Below, piece after piece: positions 38,580-46,347 of a stretch of DNA of 64,000 bases (positions are counted from its first letter, which is position 1; each line of letters opens with the position of its first letter). The notes beneath the pieces were generated by a model. It was not told where the DNA came from and did no database searches. It worked only from the letters and a program-made list of their open reading frames with translations. The translations under genes were made by a program, and so were the position numbers. The stretch comes from Brevibacterium casei CIP 102111 (GTDB lineage: Bacteria > Actinomycetota > Actinomycetes > Actinomycetales > Brevibacteriaceae), in contig NZ_FXZC01000002.1 of assembly GCF_900169275.1 (NCBI RefSeq), positions 1-64,000 of the forward strand, in the 5' to 3' direction.

Positions 38580-39671
38580 TTGAGCGCAGGCACTGAGCCC
38601 CAGGCAGTCACTCCGTGGCACGCCAGGCCGCCGGCGAGAGCACTCGTCGTCGTCCTCACGATCGCCGGGCTCGCCTACGCCCTGACGTTCTTCCGCGGAC
38701 TCCAGGAGATCGTCGCTCCGGTCTTCCTCGCGCTCAACTTCTACATCGTCGTCTACCCGCTGCAGCGCTGGCTGACGAGGCATCGCGTGCCGGGGGCGCT
38801 CGGCGCGTGCGTCTCCGTCGTCCTCGTCCTCGTCATGCTCTTCGGGTTCTTCGGGCTCACCGCGTGGGCGATCGCCGAGCTCGTCATGCTCATCCCCAGC
38901 TACGGCAATCAGCTCGTGGCGACCTATCACAGCCTCATGTCGATGCTCGGGGAGCTCGGCGTGACCTCGAACGTCCTCGAAGCGCAGCTGCGGCAGTTCA
39001 ACGTCCGTTCGATCTTCGACGCTGTCAGCCCGCTGCTCACCAACGTCTCGCTCGGGGCGGGTCTGCTCACGACGGTGATCATGGCGGTCTTCTTCGTCGC
39101 CATGGACTCGATGGGGATGTCGTCGCGGATGGGGATGCTCAAGGACGCCAAGCCTGCGCTCGCGCAGTCGCTGGGCGGGTTCGCGTCCGGTGTGCGCCGC
39201 TACTGGGTGGTCGCGACGATCTTCGGCCTCATCGTCGCGATCCTCGACGTCGTGGCGCTGGCGATCATCGACGTCCCGCTCGTCTGGGTGTGGGGTGTGC
39301 TCGCGTTCCTCACGAACTACATCCCCAACATCGGCTTCGTCATCGGGCTCATCCCACCCGCCCTGCTCGCCCTCGTCGACAGCGGGTGGCAGTCGGCCGT
39401 GTGGGTGATCGTCGCCTACAGCGTGCTCAACTTCGTCATCCAGGCCATCATCCAGCCGAAGTTCACCGGCGAGTCGGTCGGGGTGACCCCGCTCGTCTCC
39501 TTCCTCTCCCTGCTCTTCTGGGTGTGGGTCCTCGGATGGCTGGGCGCCCTCCTCGCACTGCCCGCGACCCTGCTCCTCAAGGCCCTCCTCGTCGACGCCG
39601 ACCCGAAGGCGAGGTGGGTGAACATCCTCATCGCCTCCGACCCGCGCACCGCCCACACCCCCGTCCACTGA
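38580..39671 (+). CDS. AI-2E family membrane protein (PerM/TqsA-like)
   Basis: A 363-residue polytopic membrane protein of the AI-2E transporter family, with about eight hydrophobic segments. The conserved region FLTNYIPNIGFVIGLIPPALLALVDSGW and the later GESVGVTPLVSFLSLLFWVWVLGWLGALLALP match the family core. Functions in the family range from autoinducer-2 or indole export to Na+/H+ exchange, so substrate is not assigned. The TTG at 38580 directly follows the der stop with GAGG at 8 bases. A 315-base gene-free region follows. Confidence 0.82.
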   Translation: MSAGTEPQAVTPWHARPPARALVVVLTIAGLAYALTFFRGLQEIVAPVFLALNFYIVVYPLQRWLTRHRVPGALGACVSVVLVLVMLFGFFGLTAWAIAELVMLIPSYGNQLVATYHSLMSMLGELGVTSNVLEAQLRQFNVRSIFDAVSPLLTNVSLGAGLLTTVIMAVFFVAMDSMGMSSRMGMLKDAKPALAQSLGGFASGVRRYWVVATIFGLIVAILDVVALAIIDVPLVWVWGVLAFLTNYIPNIGFVIGLIPPALLALVDSGWQSAVWVIVAYSVLNFVIQAIIQPKFTGESVGVTPLVSFLSLLFWVWVLGWLGALLALPATLLLKALLVDADPKARWVNILIASDPRTAHTPVH

Positions 39672-39680
39672 CCCCGACCG

Positions 39681-39934
39681 CCTCGGCGAGGATCCGTCGA
39701 TCAACGCTGAGCCGGGCGGACCGCCTCGGCGAGGGTCCGCGGCCGCCGGCACGCCACGACGGCACGGGCACGCACTCCGGTCGGCCACCTCGGCGAAATT
39801 CCGTCGATCAACGCAGAGCCGGGTTTCCGCGTCGCGGGCGGCGCGGATTTCGTGCCTCGCGTGGATCGGCGCTGCGGCGGATCGTGGGAGCGTCGATTTC
39901 CCTGCTTGGCGTGGATCGGCACGGAACCGGATCG
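39681..39934. repeat. Intergenic repeat cluster after the AI-2E gene
   Basis: The 315-base gap 39672-39986 has no gene but two pairs of direct repeats. A 36-base repeat occurs at 39681-39716 and 39788-39823 (32 of 36 identical; shared core CCGTCGATCAACGC). A second, about 39-base repeat occurs at 39846-39884 and 39895-39934 (shared core GCGTGGATCGGC). CCTCGGCGA occurs three times in the gap. Confidence 0.75.
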
Positions 39935-39986
39935 CGGGTGCCGGCTGCTCGTTCCCAACGGAGCGCACCCGTGATTACCATGGACT

Positions 39987-40613
39987 ATGGCGACACTACT
40001 GAAGATCCATCCCGAGAACCCCCAGCCCCGACTCATCACGAAGGCCGCCGAGGTGCTCCGTGACGGCGGACTCATCGCCTATCCCACCGACTCGTGCTAC
40101 GCGCTCGGCTGTGCGCTCGAGAACAAGGCGGGCATCGAGCGGATCACGCGCATCCGCCACCTCGATTCCAAGCACCACTTCACGCTCATGTGCCACGACT
40201 TCGCGCAGCTCGGACAGTTCGTCATCGTCGACAACTCGGACTTCCGCGCGATCAAGTCGATGACACCCGGCCCGTACACGTTCATCATGAAGGCGACGAA
40301 GGAGGTGCCGCGCCGGATGATGCACCCGAAGAAGCACTCGGTCGGCGCGCGCATCCCGCAGAACACGACCGCTCTCGCCCTCGTCGAGGCGATGGGGGAG
40401 CCGATCCTCTCTTCGACGCTCCTCCTGCCCGGAGACGAGGACCCGCTCACCGAGGCCGACGACGTCATGGACCAGATCGGCCACGACGTCGACGTCGTCA
40501 TCGAGTCCGGAACGCCCGGCGTCGTCCCGACCTCGGTCATCGACTTCACCGGCAGGTACCCGGAGGTCGCGCGCGTCGGCGCCGGTGACGTCTCCCGCTT
40601 CGACGAGGAGTAG
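39987..40613 (+). CDS. YciO/Sua5/YrdC-family protein
   Basis: A 208-residue YrdC-fold protein, of the family that makes threonylcarbamoyl-AMP for tRNA t6A or binds RNA. It matches YciO best: YPTDSCYALGCALENKAGIERITRIRHLDSKHHFTLMC and MTPGPYTFIMKATKEVPRRMMHPKKHSVGARIPQNT. Because YciO proteins have weak or no t6A synthase activity, the role is uncertain. A TACCAT hexamer lies five bases before the ATG and no ribosome site is seen, so the message may be leaderless. A palindrome follows downstream. Confidence 0.85.
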   Translation: MATLLKIHPENPQPRLITKAAEVLRDGGLIAYPTDSCYALGCALENKAGIERITRIRHLDSKHHFTLMCHDFAQLGQFVIVDNSDFRAIKSMTPGPYTFIMKATKEVPRRMMHPKKHSVGARIPQNTTALALVEAMGEPILSSTLLLPGDEDPLTEADDVMDQIGHDVDVVIESGTPGVVPTSVIDFTGRYPEVARVGAGDVSRFDEE

Positions 40614-40654
40614 GCGGCCCCCTCCGCTTCGACCCGCGGCCTTGCTCCGCTTCG

Positions 40655-40712
40655 ACGCGGTGATCCGACAAAAACGCGGTCTGCAGACCGCGTTTTTGTC
40701 GGATCACCGCGT
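40655..40712. repeat. 58-bp perfect palindrome with bidirectional terminator core
   Basis: Every one of 29 base pairs around the centre (40683/40684, within CTGCAG) is complementary. The inner part is CGCGGTCTGCAGACCGCG flanked by AAAAA on the left and TTTTT on the right, i.e. a terminator readable from both strands. The outer arms are ACGCGGTGATCCGAC and its complement. It lies 42 bases after the YciO stop. Confidence 0.95.
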
Positions 40713-40761
40713 TGGTGGCGTGCCGGGCGTAGGATCACCGCGTGAGTGTCGGATCACCGCG
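40701..40761 (+). repeat. Direct copies of GGATCACCGCG
   Basis: GGATCACCGCG starts at 40701, 40732 and 40751, and its complement forms the left arm of the palindrome (40656-40666), giving four copies in about 105 bases. Copies one and three share the longer TCGGATCACCGCG. They lie 130-190 bases before the ketoreductase gene. Confidence 0.85.
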
Positions 40762-40819
40762 CTGGCGAAGGCGCGTTCTCGCCCAGTGAGCAATCATTCG
40801 TTCAGGAGCGATTCTCGGT

Positions 40820-40825
40820 TAGAGT
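40820..40825 (+). promoter_or_regulatory. Candidate -10 box of the fabG-thiolase operon
   Basis: TAGAGT lies 66 bases before the ATG at 40892 in a locally AT-richer stretch (about 40788-40825). No clear -35 is seen. Confidence 0.35.
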
Positions 40826-40891
40826 GAGACCTGACCGCAGTGAGACGGGAGTCACGCTGCGTCGCACACCACCTACCCCGGAGGATCACGC

Positions 40892-41635
40892 ATGGCACGC
40901 ACAGCAATCGTCACCGGAGGCGGACGCGGCATCGGCGCCGCGATCGCGACCAGGCTCGCCGCCGACGGCCTCAAGGTCGCCGTCCTCGACATGGGACCGA
41001 CCGAGGACACCGTCTCGGCGATCACCGCAGCCGGGGGAGAGGCGATCGGACTGAACGCCGACGTCTCCGACGAGTCCTCCGTCACCGCCGCCGTCGCCGA
41101 GGTGGCCGATCGTCTCGGTCCGCCCACCGTCCTCATCAACAACGCCGGCATCCTCCGCGACAACCTCCTGTTCAAGATGACCTACGAGGAGTTCGAGAAG
41201 GTCCTCTCCGTCCACCTCGGCGGGGCGTTCCTCATGGCCAAGGCTGTGCAGTCGCACATGGTGGCCGAGAAGTTCGGGCGCATCGTCTCGATGTCGTCGA
41301 CTTCGGCGCTCGGCAACCGCGGGCAGACGAACTACTCGGCGGCGAAGGCTGGGATCCAGGGGATGACGAAGACGTGGGCGATCGAGCTCGGCAAGTTCGG
41401 GGTCACCGCCAACGCGATCGCCCCGGGCTTCATCGAGACCGACATGACGAAGTCGACGGCCGAACGCGTCGGCGTCGACTTCGAGGACTTCAAGAAGGCC
41501 GCGATCAGCCAGATCCCCGTCGGTCGCGCAGGAAAGCCCGAGGACATCGCCAACACCGCCTCGTTCCTCGTCTCCGAGGGCGCAGGCTTCGTCTCCGGCC
41601 AGGTCGTCTACGTCGCCGGCGGACCCAAGGACTGA
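40892..41635 (+). CDS. SDR 3-oxoacyl-/acetoacetyl-CoA reductase (FabG family)
   Basis: A 247-residue short-chain dehydrogenase. The cofactor motif is [31 protein letters not shown] is the structural motif, and the catalytic residues are in [20 protein letters not shown] (S...YxxxK). The ATG follows CGGAGGATCACGC. It is followed after 76 bases by a thiolase. The pair fits acetoacetyl-CoA or 3-ketoacyl metabolism (PhaB/PhaA-like or fatty-acid degradation) better than housekeeping fatty-acid synthesis. The stretch 41636-41711 holds only the ribosome site AAGGAG. Confidence 0.9.
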   Translation: MARTAIVTGGGRGIGAAIATRLAADGLKVAVLDMGPTEDTVSAITAAGGEAIGLNADVSDESSVTAAVAEVADRLGPPTVLINNAGILRDNLLFKMTYEEFEKVLSVHLGGAFLMAKAVQSHMVAEKFGRIVSMSSTSALGNRGQTNYSAAKAGIQGMTKTWAIELGKFGVTANAIAPGFIETDMTKSTAERVGVDFEDFKKAAISQIPVGRAGKPEDIANTASFLVSEGAGFVSGQVVYVAGGPKD

Positions 41636-41711
41636 TCCGCCCGCGCCGCGCCGCCCGCGCCATCCGCGCCACCACCCCACCCCACCGCACTGCTTTCGAA
41701 GGAGCCACACC

Positions 41712-42911
41712 ATGGTCGATGCCGTCATCGTCTCCACCGCCAGGACCCCGATCGGGCGGGCCTACCGCGGTGCGTTCAACGACACCCAGGCCCAGGAGCT
41801 CGCCGGACACGCGATCGCCCACGCCGTCGAACGCGCCGGTGTCGAAGGCGCCGAGGTCGATGACGTCATCATCGGCTCCGCCCTCCAGCAGGGCAGCCAG
41901 TCGACGAACATCGGCCGTCAGGCGGGTCTGCGGGCGGGACTGCCCGTCTCGGTCGCCGGCATGTCCGTCGACCGCCAGTGCGCCTCGGGCCTCATGGCGA
42001 TCGCCACCGCGGCGAAGCAGATCATCGTCGACGGGCAGAAGATCGCTGTCGGCGGCGGCGTCGAATCCGTCTCCCTCGTCCAGAACGAGCACATGAACAC
42101 CTACCGGGCGAAGGACCCGTGGCTCGAGGAGAACGTTCCCGGGATCTACTACCCGATGCTCGCGACCGCTGAGGTCGTCGCCGAGCGCTACGGGGTCAGC
42201 CGCGAGGACCAGGACGCCTACTCCCTCGAATCGCAGAAGCGCACCGCCGCCGCGCAGGAGGCAGGGCGCTTCGACGACGAGATCGTCCCTCTGACCTCGA
42301 CGAAGGTCGTTCTCGACAAGGAGACCGGGGAGACCTCCACGCAGGAGGTCACGCTCACCAAGGACGAGGGCAACCGCCCCGAGACGACGCTCGAGGGGCT
42401 CGCGAAGCTCACACCCGTCCTCGAGCCGGGGGTCGCCTCGAAGGAGCCGAGCATCACCGCGGGCAACGCCTCCCAGCTCTCCGACGGCGCCTCGGCCTCC
42501 GTCCTCATGTCCGACGCCGAGGCGTCCCGGCGGGGACTGACCCCGCTCGGGATCTACCGGGGCATGGCCGTCGCCGGAGTCGCCCCCGACGAGATGGGCA
42601 TCGGCCCCGTCTTCGCCGTCCCCAAGCTCCTCGACGCCCACGGGCTGAAGATCGACGACATCGGTCTGTGGGAGCTCAACGAGGCCTTCGCCGTCCAGGC
42701 GCTCTACTGCCGGGACCGGCTGGGCATCGACCCCGAACGCTACAACGTCGACGGCGGCGGCATCTCGGTCGGCCACCCCTACGGGATGACCGGGGCCCGC
42801 CTCGTCGGCCATGCCCTTATCGAAGGCAAGCGCCGAGGCGTCAAGTACGTCGTCGTGACGATGTGCATCGGCGGCGGGCAGGGAGCCGCGGGACTCTTCG
42901 AAGTCGCCTGA
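41712..42911 (+). CDS. Acetyl-CoA C-acyltransferase (thiolase)
   Basis: A 399-residue thiolase. The acyl-enzyme cysteine is in [19 protein letters not shown] near residue 92, the catalytic His in [16 protein letters not shown], and the second Cys in [18 protein letters not shown]. It condenses or cleaves 3-ketoacyl-CoA. The partner FabG-type gene upstream suggests they work in sequence. A strong GC hairpin at 42928-42965 follows. Confidence 0.93.
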   Translation: MVDAVIVSTARTPIGRAYRGAFNDTQAQELAGHAIAHAVERAGVEGAEVDDVIIGSALQQGSQSTNIGRQAGLRAGLPVSVAGMSVDRQCASGLMAIATAAKQIIVDGQKIAVGGGVESVSLVQNEHMNTYRAKDPWLEENVPGIYYPMLATAEVVAERYGVSREDQDAYSLESQKRTAAAQEAGRFDDEIVPLTSTKVVLDKETGETSTQEVTLTKDEGNRPETTLEGLAKLTPVLEPGVASKEPSITAGNASQLSDGASASVLMSDAEASRRGLTPLGIYRGMAVAGVAPDEMGIGPVFAVPKLLDAHGLKIDDIGLWELNEAFAVQALYCRDRLGIDPERYNVDGGGISVGHPYGMTGARLVGHALIEGKRRGVKYVVVTMCIGGGQGAAGLFEVA

Positions 42912-42927
42912 CGCCTGCCCCTCCGCC

Positions 42928-42965
42928 GAGGCGCGCGCTGCGCCCGAGGCTAGGGCGCGCGCCTC
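42928..42965 (+). terminator. GC-rich hairpin after the thiolase gene
   Basis: GAGGCGCGCGC at 42928-42938 pairs perfectly with 42955-42965 around a 16-base loop. It starts 16 bases past the thiolase stop and lacks a T-tract. The MATE promoter begins right after it. Confidence 0.55.
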
Positions 42966-42978
42966 GCCGGCGATTCGA

Positions 42979-42984
42979 TAGACT
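42979..42984 (+). promoter_or_regulatory. -10 box for a leaderless MATE transcript
   Basis: TAGACT sits 7 bases before the GTG at 42992, so transcription would begin at the start codon. No ribosome-binding sequence is present before it. Confidence 0.45.
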
Positions 42985-42991
42985 GCCAGGC

Positions 42992-44308
42992 GTGGCAGCG
43001 ATCGACAGGGACATACTCCGGCTGGCGCTGCCGGCCCTCGGCGCGCTCATCGCCGAACCGATCTTCCTCCTCACCGACACGGCCATGGTCGGCCATCTCG
43101 GTGCGGGCGCCCTCGGATCGCTCGCGATCGCCTCGACGATCCTCCAGACCGTCCTCGGGCTCATGGTCTTCCTCGCCTATGCGACGACCCCGCGGGTGGC
43201 CAAGCGGATGGGTGCCGGGGACACCCGCGGGGCCGTGGGCGCCGGCTTCGACGGTATATGGCTCGCCCTCCTCACCTCGGTCGTCCTCCTCGCCCTCGGA
43301 CTGCCGCTGCTCGGCACCGCCATCGGCGCTTTCGGACCGACACCCGAGATCGCGAGCGGCGCCCACGCCTATCTCGCGATCTCGTGGTGGGGACTGCCGT
43401 TCATGCTCGTCGTCATCGCCGCGACCGGGCTGCTGCGCGGCCTCCAGGACACCCGCACCCCTCTCGTCGTCGCCGCCGGAGGCTGTGTCGCGAACATCGG
43501 ACTCAACGCCCTCTTCATCTACGGACTCGGCATGGGCGTGGCCGGATCCGCACTCGGCACCGTCCTCACCCAGGCCGGCATGTGCGCCGTCTACATCCTC
43601 ATCGCCCTGCGCGCCGCCCGCCGCCACCACGCGAGCTTCCGCCCCGACTGGGCCGGGGTGATCTCCTCGGCGAAGACCTCGGGCTGGCTGCTCGTGCGCA
43701 ACGCGAGCCTGCGCGCCTCCCTCATCATCCTCGTCGTCCTCGCCACCGCGCTCAGCGCCACGGACCTCGCGGCGATCCAGGTCGCCCAGAGCCTCTTCTT
43801 CGCCCTCGCGCTCGCCCTCGACTCGCTCGCGATCGCCGGTCAGGCCCTCATCGGCCTCCAGCTCGGGGCGCAGCGGGTCGACGTCGTCGCCGCGATCAAC
43901 CGCCGCCTCATCGTCTGGGGCATCGGGTTCGGGATCCTCGTCGGCCTCGTCCTCGTCGCCGGCTCCGGGATCATCCCCTTCGTCTTCTCCTCCGACCCGG
44001 CCGTCATCGCCACCCTCACCGGACTCCTGCCCATCCTCGCCCTCGGCATGCCCGTGGCCGGGTACGTCTTCGTCCTCGACGGCGTCCTCATGGGTGCCGA
44101 GGACGCTCGCTACCTCGCTCTGGCACAATTGGTCGCGGTGATCGGCTACGCCCTCCTGCTCGTTCCGGTCACCGGACTCTGGCCGGGCGCACAGGGCCTG
44201 TGGGCGGCGTTCTGCCTCGGCTTCATCGGCCTCCGCGCGATCACGCTGGGCTGGCGAGTCCGCAACCACCAGTGGATCCGCACCGCCGTGAAGAAGGGAC
44301 TGACATGA
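42992..44308 (+). CDS. MATE-family efflux protein (DinF-like)
   Basis: A 438-residue membrane protein with 12 predicted helices in two related halves. The start, ILRLALPALGALIAEPIFLLTDTAMVGHLGAGALGSLAIAS, is the DinF-branch MATE signature, repeated in the second half (LAAIQVAQSLFFALALALDSLAIAGQALIG). It probably exports cationic compounds with Na+ or H+. The open frame extends upstream into the thiolase gene, but GTG at 42992 gives the family N-terminus. It overlaps the GNAT gene by ATGA. Confidence 0.9.
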   Translation: MAAIDRDILRLALPALGALIAEPIFLLTDTAMVGHLGAGALGSLAIASTILQTVLGLMVFLAYATTPRVAKRMGAGDTRGAVGAGFDGIWLALLTSVVLLALGLPLLGTAIGAFGPTPEIASGAHAYLAISWWGLPFMLVVIAATGLLRGLQDTRTPLVVAAGGCVANIGLNALFIYGLGMGVAGSALGTVLTQAGMCAVYILIALRAARRHHASFRPDWAGVISSAKTSGWLLVRNASLRASLIILVVLATALSATDLAAIQVAQSLFFALALALDSLAIAGQALIGLQLGAQRVDVVAAINRRLIVWGIGFGILVGLVLVAGSGIIPFVFSSDPAVIATLTGLLPILALGMPVAGYVFVLDGVLMGAEDARYLALAQLVAVIGYALLLVPVTGLWPGAQGLWAAFCLGFIGLRAITLGWRVRNHQWIRTAVKKGLT

Positions 44309-45066
44309 CCAGCTCCGACACACCCGCCGACCTCCGATCCCGGATCCGACCGCTGCCGGCCGACACCCCCGAGGAGACCTTCCTCCCGTTCGTCGACCTC
44401 TGCTTCAACTGGTCGATGGACGCCCCGACGATCCCGCGCGAGGAGCTGGTCACCCGTCCCGACGCCCGGCACTACTTCGCCGACTGGGGGCGGACCGGCG
44501 ACCTGGCCGTGGCCTGCTTCGACGAGTCCGGAGAGGAGATCCTCGGGCTCGCATGGCTGCGCCTGGCTGAGGGCGGCGGGGTCGAGACCCCCGATGAGGG
44601 TCCTGCCGATGCCGCGTTCGCGACAGGGCTGAGTGAGGATCCCGCCGAGGCGGGCCGGACCGTGGAATCCGAGGTGCTCGCCGAGGCGGATGCCGAGGAC
44701 ACCGGGAACCGGTCCCGATCCTCCGGTGAGAGTGCCCCCGCCGAGGCGGATGCCGGGACTGCGAAGGCGGGGCCTGAGACCGCGACCGACGACGCCGAGG
44801 ACACTGCCGAGCCCTTCGCCGGCTACGGCTGGGTGGCAGCGGACATCCCCGAGCTCTCGATCACCGTCCTCCCCGACCACCAGGGGGAGGGGATCGGCAC
44901 GGCGCTCCTCGACGTCCTCCTCTCACTGGCGAGGATGAGCGGGGTCGAGGCCGTCAGCCTCGCCGTCGAGGACGGCAACGGGGCGAAGAACCTCTACGTC
45001 GACCGGGGATTCGCCACGGTCGGACGCAACGGGGACTCAGACCTCATGGTGCGGCAGCTGCGGTAG
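44305..45066 (+). CDS. GNAT-family N-acetyltransferase with an acidic insert
   Basis: A 253-residue acetyltransferase. The acetyl-CoA site is LSITVLPDHQGEGIGTALLDVLLSLA (residues 184-209), and the C-terminus EAVSLAVEDGNGAKNLYVDRGFATVGR completes the fold. Residues about 90-170 are an Ala/Glu/Asp/Gly-rich insert between the N-terminal strands and the CoA site, which is unusual. The ATG overlaps the MATE stop, so the two are co-expressed. Its last 30 bases overlap the convergent M1 peptidase gene. The substrate is unknown. Confidence 0.8.
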   Translation: MTSSDTPADLRSRIRPLPADTPEETFLPFVDLCFNWSMDAPTIPREELVTRPDARHYFADWGRTGDLAVACFDESGEEILGLAWLRLAEGGGVETPDEGPADAAFATGLSEDPAEAGRTVESEVLAEADAEDTGNRSRSSGESAPAEADAGTAKAGPETATDDAEDTAEPFAGYGWVAADIPELSITVLPDHQGEGIGTALLDVLLSLARMSGVEAVSLAVEDGNGAKNLYVDRGFATVGRNGDSDLMVRQLR

Positions 45067-46347
45067 GGAGGTGCGAAAGAGCCACGGATCGACGACCTCG
45101 GCGATGCTGCGCCCGGCGATGCGGGTGAAGTGCGCGATGAACTCGGCCGTGTCGACGCTGCCGTGCCGGTATCGGGTCGTCCACTCGCGGACGCCGTCGA
45201 AGAACACGGCGTCGCCGAGGTTGACGCGCAGAGCATGGAGGAACAGTGCTCCGCGCTTGTAGACGCGGTCGTCGAACATCCCCGGCCCCCCGGGATCGGC
45301 GAGGACGATGTCCTGCGGGGAGACGGCGAGCGACTCGTACCAGCGCAGCGCCCACTCGTCGGCGCTCATCCGACCTGAGGCCTCCGACCACAGCCACTCC
45401 GCGTAGCATGCGAAGCCCTCGTTGAGCCAGATGTCCGACCACTGCCTCGGCGTGAGCGAATTGCCGAACCACTGGTGGGCGAGCTCGTGGGCGATGAGGC
45501 GCTCGGACTCCCACTCGGGTCCGAGGTGGTTGGGTCCGAGCACGGACAGCGGCTGCGACTCGAGGGGGATCTCGAGCTCCTCGTTCGTCACGACGACGTC
45601 GTAGCGGTCGAACGGGTAGGGCCCGAAGAGTTCGATGAACGCGTTCATCATGTCGTGCTGGACGGGCAGGCGCAGGGCCGCCCGGTTCCAGTGCTCGGCA
45701 GCGAAGAGCCCGAGGGGCACGGGGCTCGGCGCAGAGTTCAGGGGCACGGCGATCGGGCCCTGCCGGTAGCGGCCGATCTGCACGGTCGCAAGATACGTCG
45801 CCAGCGGCGTGCCCGACTGGAACGTCCACGCGGTGCGCCCGGCCCTGCGGACCTTCTCGACGAGGTCGCCGTTGGAGACGACGGTGTACTCGGATTCGGT
45901 GAGGACCGTGATCCGGAACGTCGCCTTGTTCGAGGGGTGGTCGTTGCACGGGAACCACGTCGAGGCCCCGATGGGCTGCCCGGCGACGAGGACGCCGTCC
46001 TCGAGTTCCTCCCAGCCGATGTCTCCCCAGGTCCCGATCGCCGGCTGCGGGTTGCCGGTGTAGGCGATGTCGATGCGCACCGGCTGGTTGCGGGCAAGCG
46101 GCTCCGTGGTCAGGCGCAGCTTCCCGGCGCGGGCGGCGAAGCGGACCTTGCGCCCGTTGACGCTCGCCTTCGTCACCCGCATGCCCGTGAGGTCGAGGAG
46201 GATCGCCGTCGTCTCCGTGAGCACCCGCCCGGTCAGCCGGGCGCGGCCGGAGAGCCGGTTGGGTCCGATCCGGTAGTCGAGGTCGATGTCGTAGTGGTCG
46301 ATGTGGAGGTCGGGGGTGCCGACCCCGGGGGTGTAGCTGTCAGGCAT
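45037..46347 (-). CDS. M1-family zinc aminopeptidase, linked to the peptide synthetase
   Basis: A 436-residue metallopeptidase with the HExxH-x18-E zinc site (LIAHELAHQWFGNSL ... WLNEGFACYAEWLW). An exopeptidase-type loop reads TNEELEIPLES where classical M1 enzymes have GAMEN. It consists of the N-terminal beta domain and catalytic domain only, lacking the long C-terminal domain of PepN. The ATG at 46347 overlaps the 3' end of the Pls-type synthetase, so they are translated together. In polylysine producers a peptidase that degrades the polymer protects the producer; I infer a similar editing or self-protection role. Confidence 0.9.
   Translation of the reverse strand: MPDSYTPGVGTPDLHIDHYDIDLDYRIGPNRLSGRARLTGRVLTETTAILLDLTGMRVTKASVNGRKVRFAARAGKLRLTTEPLARNQPVRIDIAYTGNPQPAIGTWGDIGWEELEDGVLVAGQPIGASTWFPCNDHPSNKATFRITVLTESEYTVVSNGDLVEKVRRAGRTAWTFQSGTPLATYLATVQIGRYRQGPIAVPLNSAPSPVPLGLFAAEHWNRAALRLPVQHDMMNAFIELFGPYPFDRYDVVVTNEELEIPLESQPLSVLGPNHLGPEWESERLIAHELAHQWFGNSLTPRQWSDIWLNEGFACYAEWLWSEASGRMSADEWALRWYESLAVSPQDIVLADPGGPGMFDDRVYKRGALFLHALRVNLGDAVFFDGVREWTTRYRHGSVDTAEFIAHFTRIAGRSIAEVVDPWLFRTSLPQLPHHEV

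Noticed and set aside
43258..45066. 602-codon frame starting inside the MATE gene
   Set aside because: The upstream part is an out-of-frame Arg/Pro shadow; the GNAT gene starts at the ATG at 44305 that overlaps the MATE stop.
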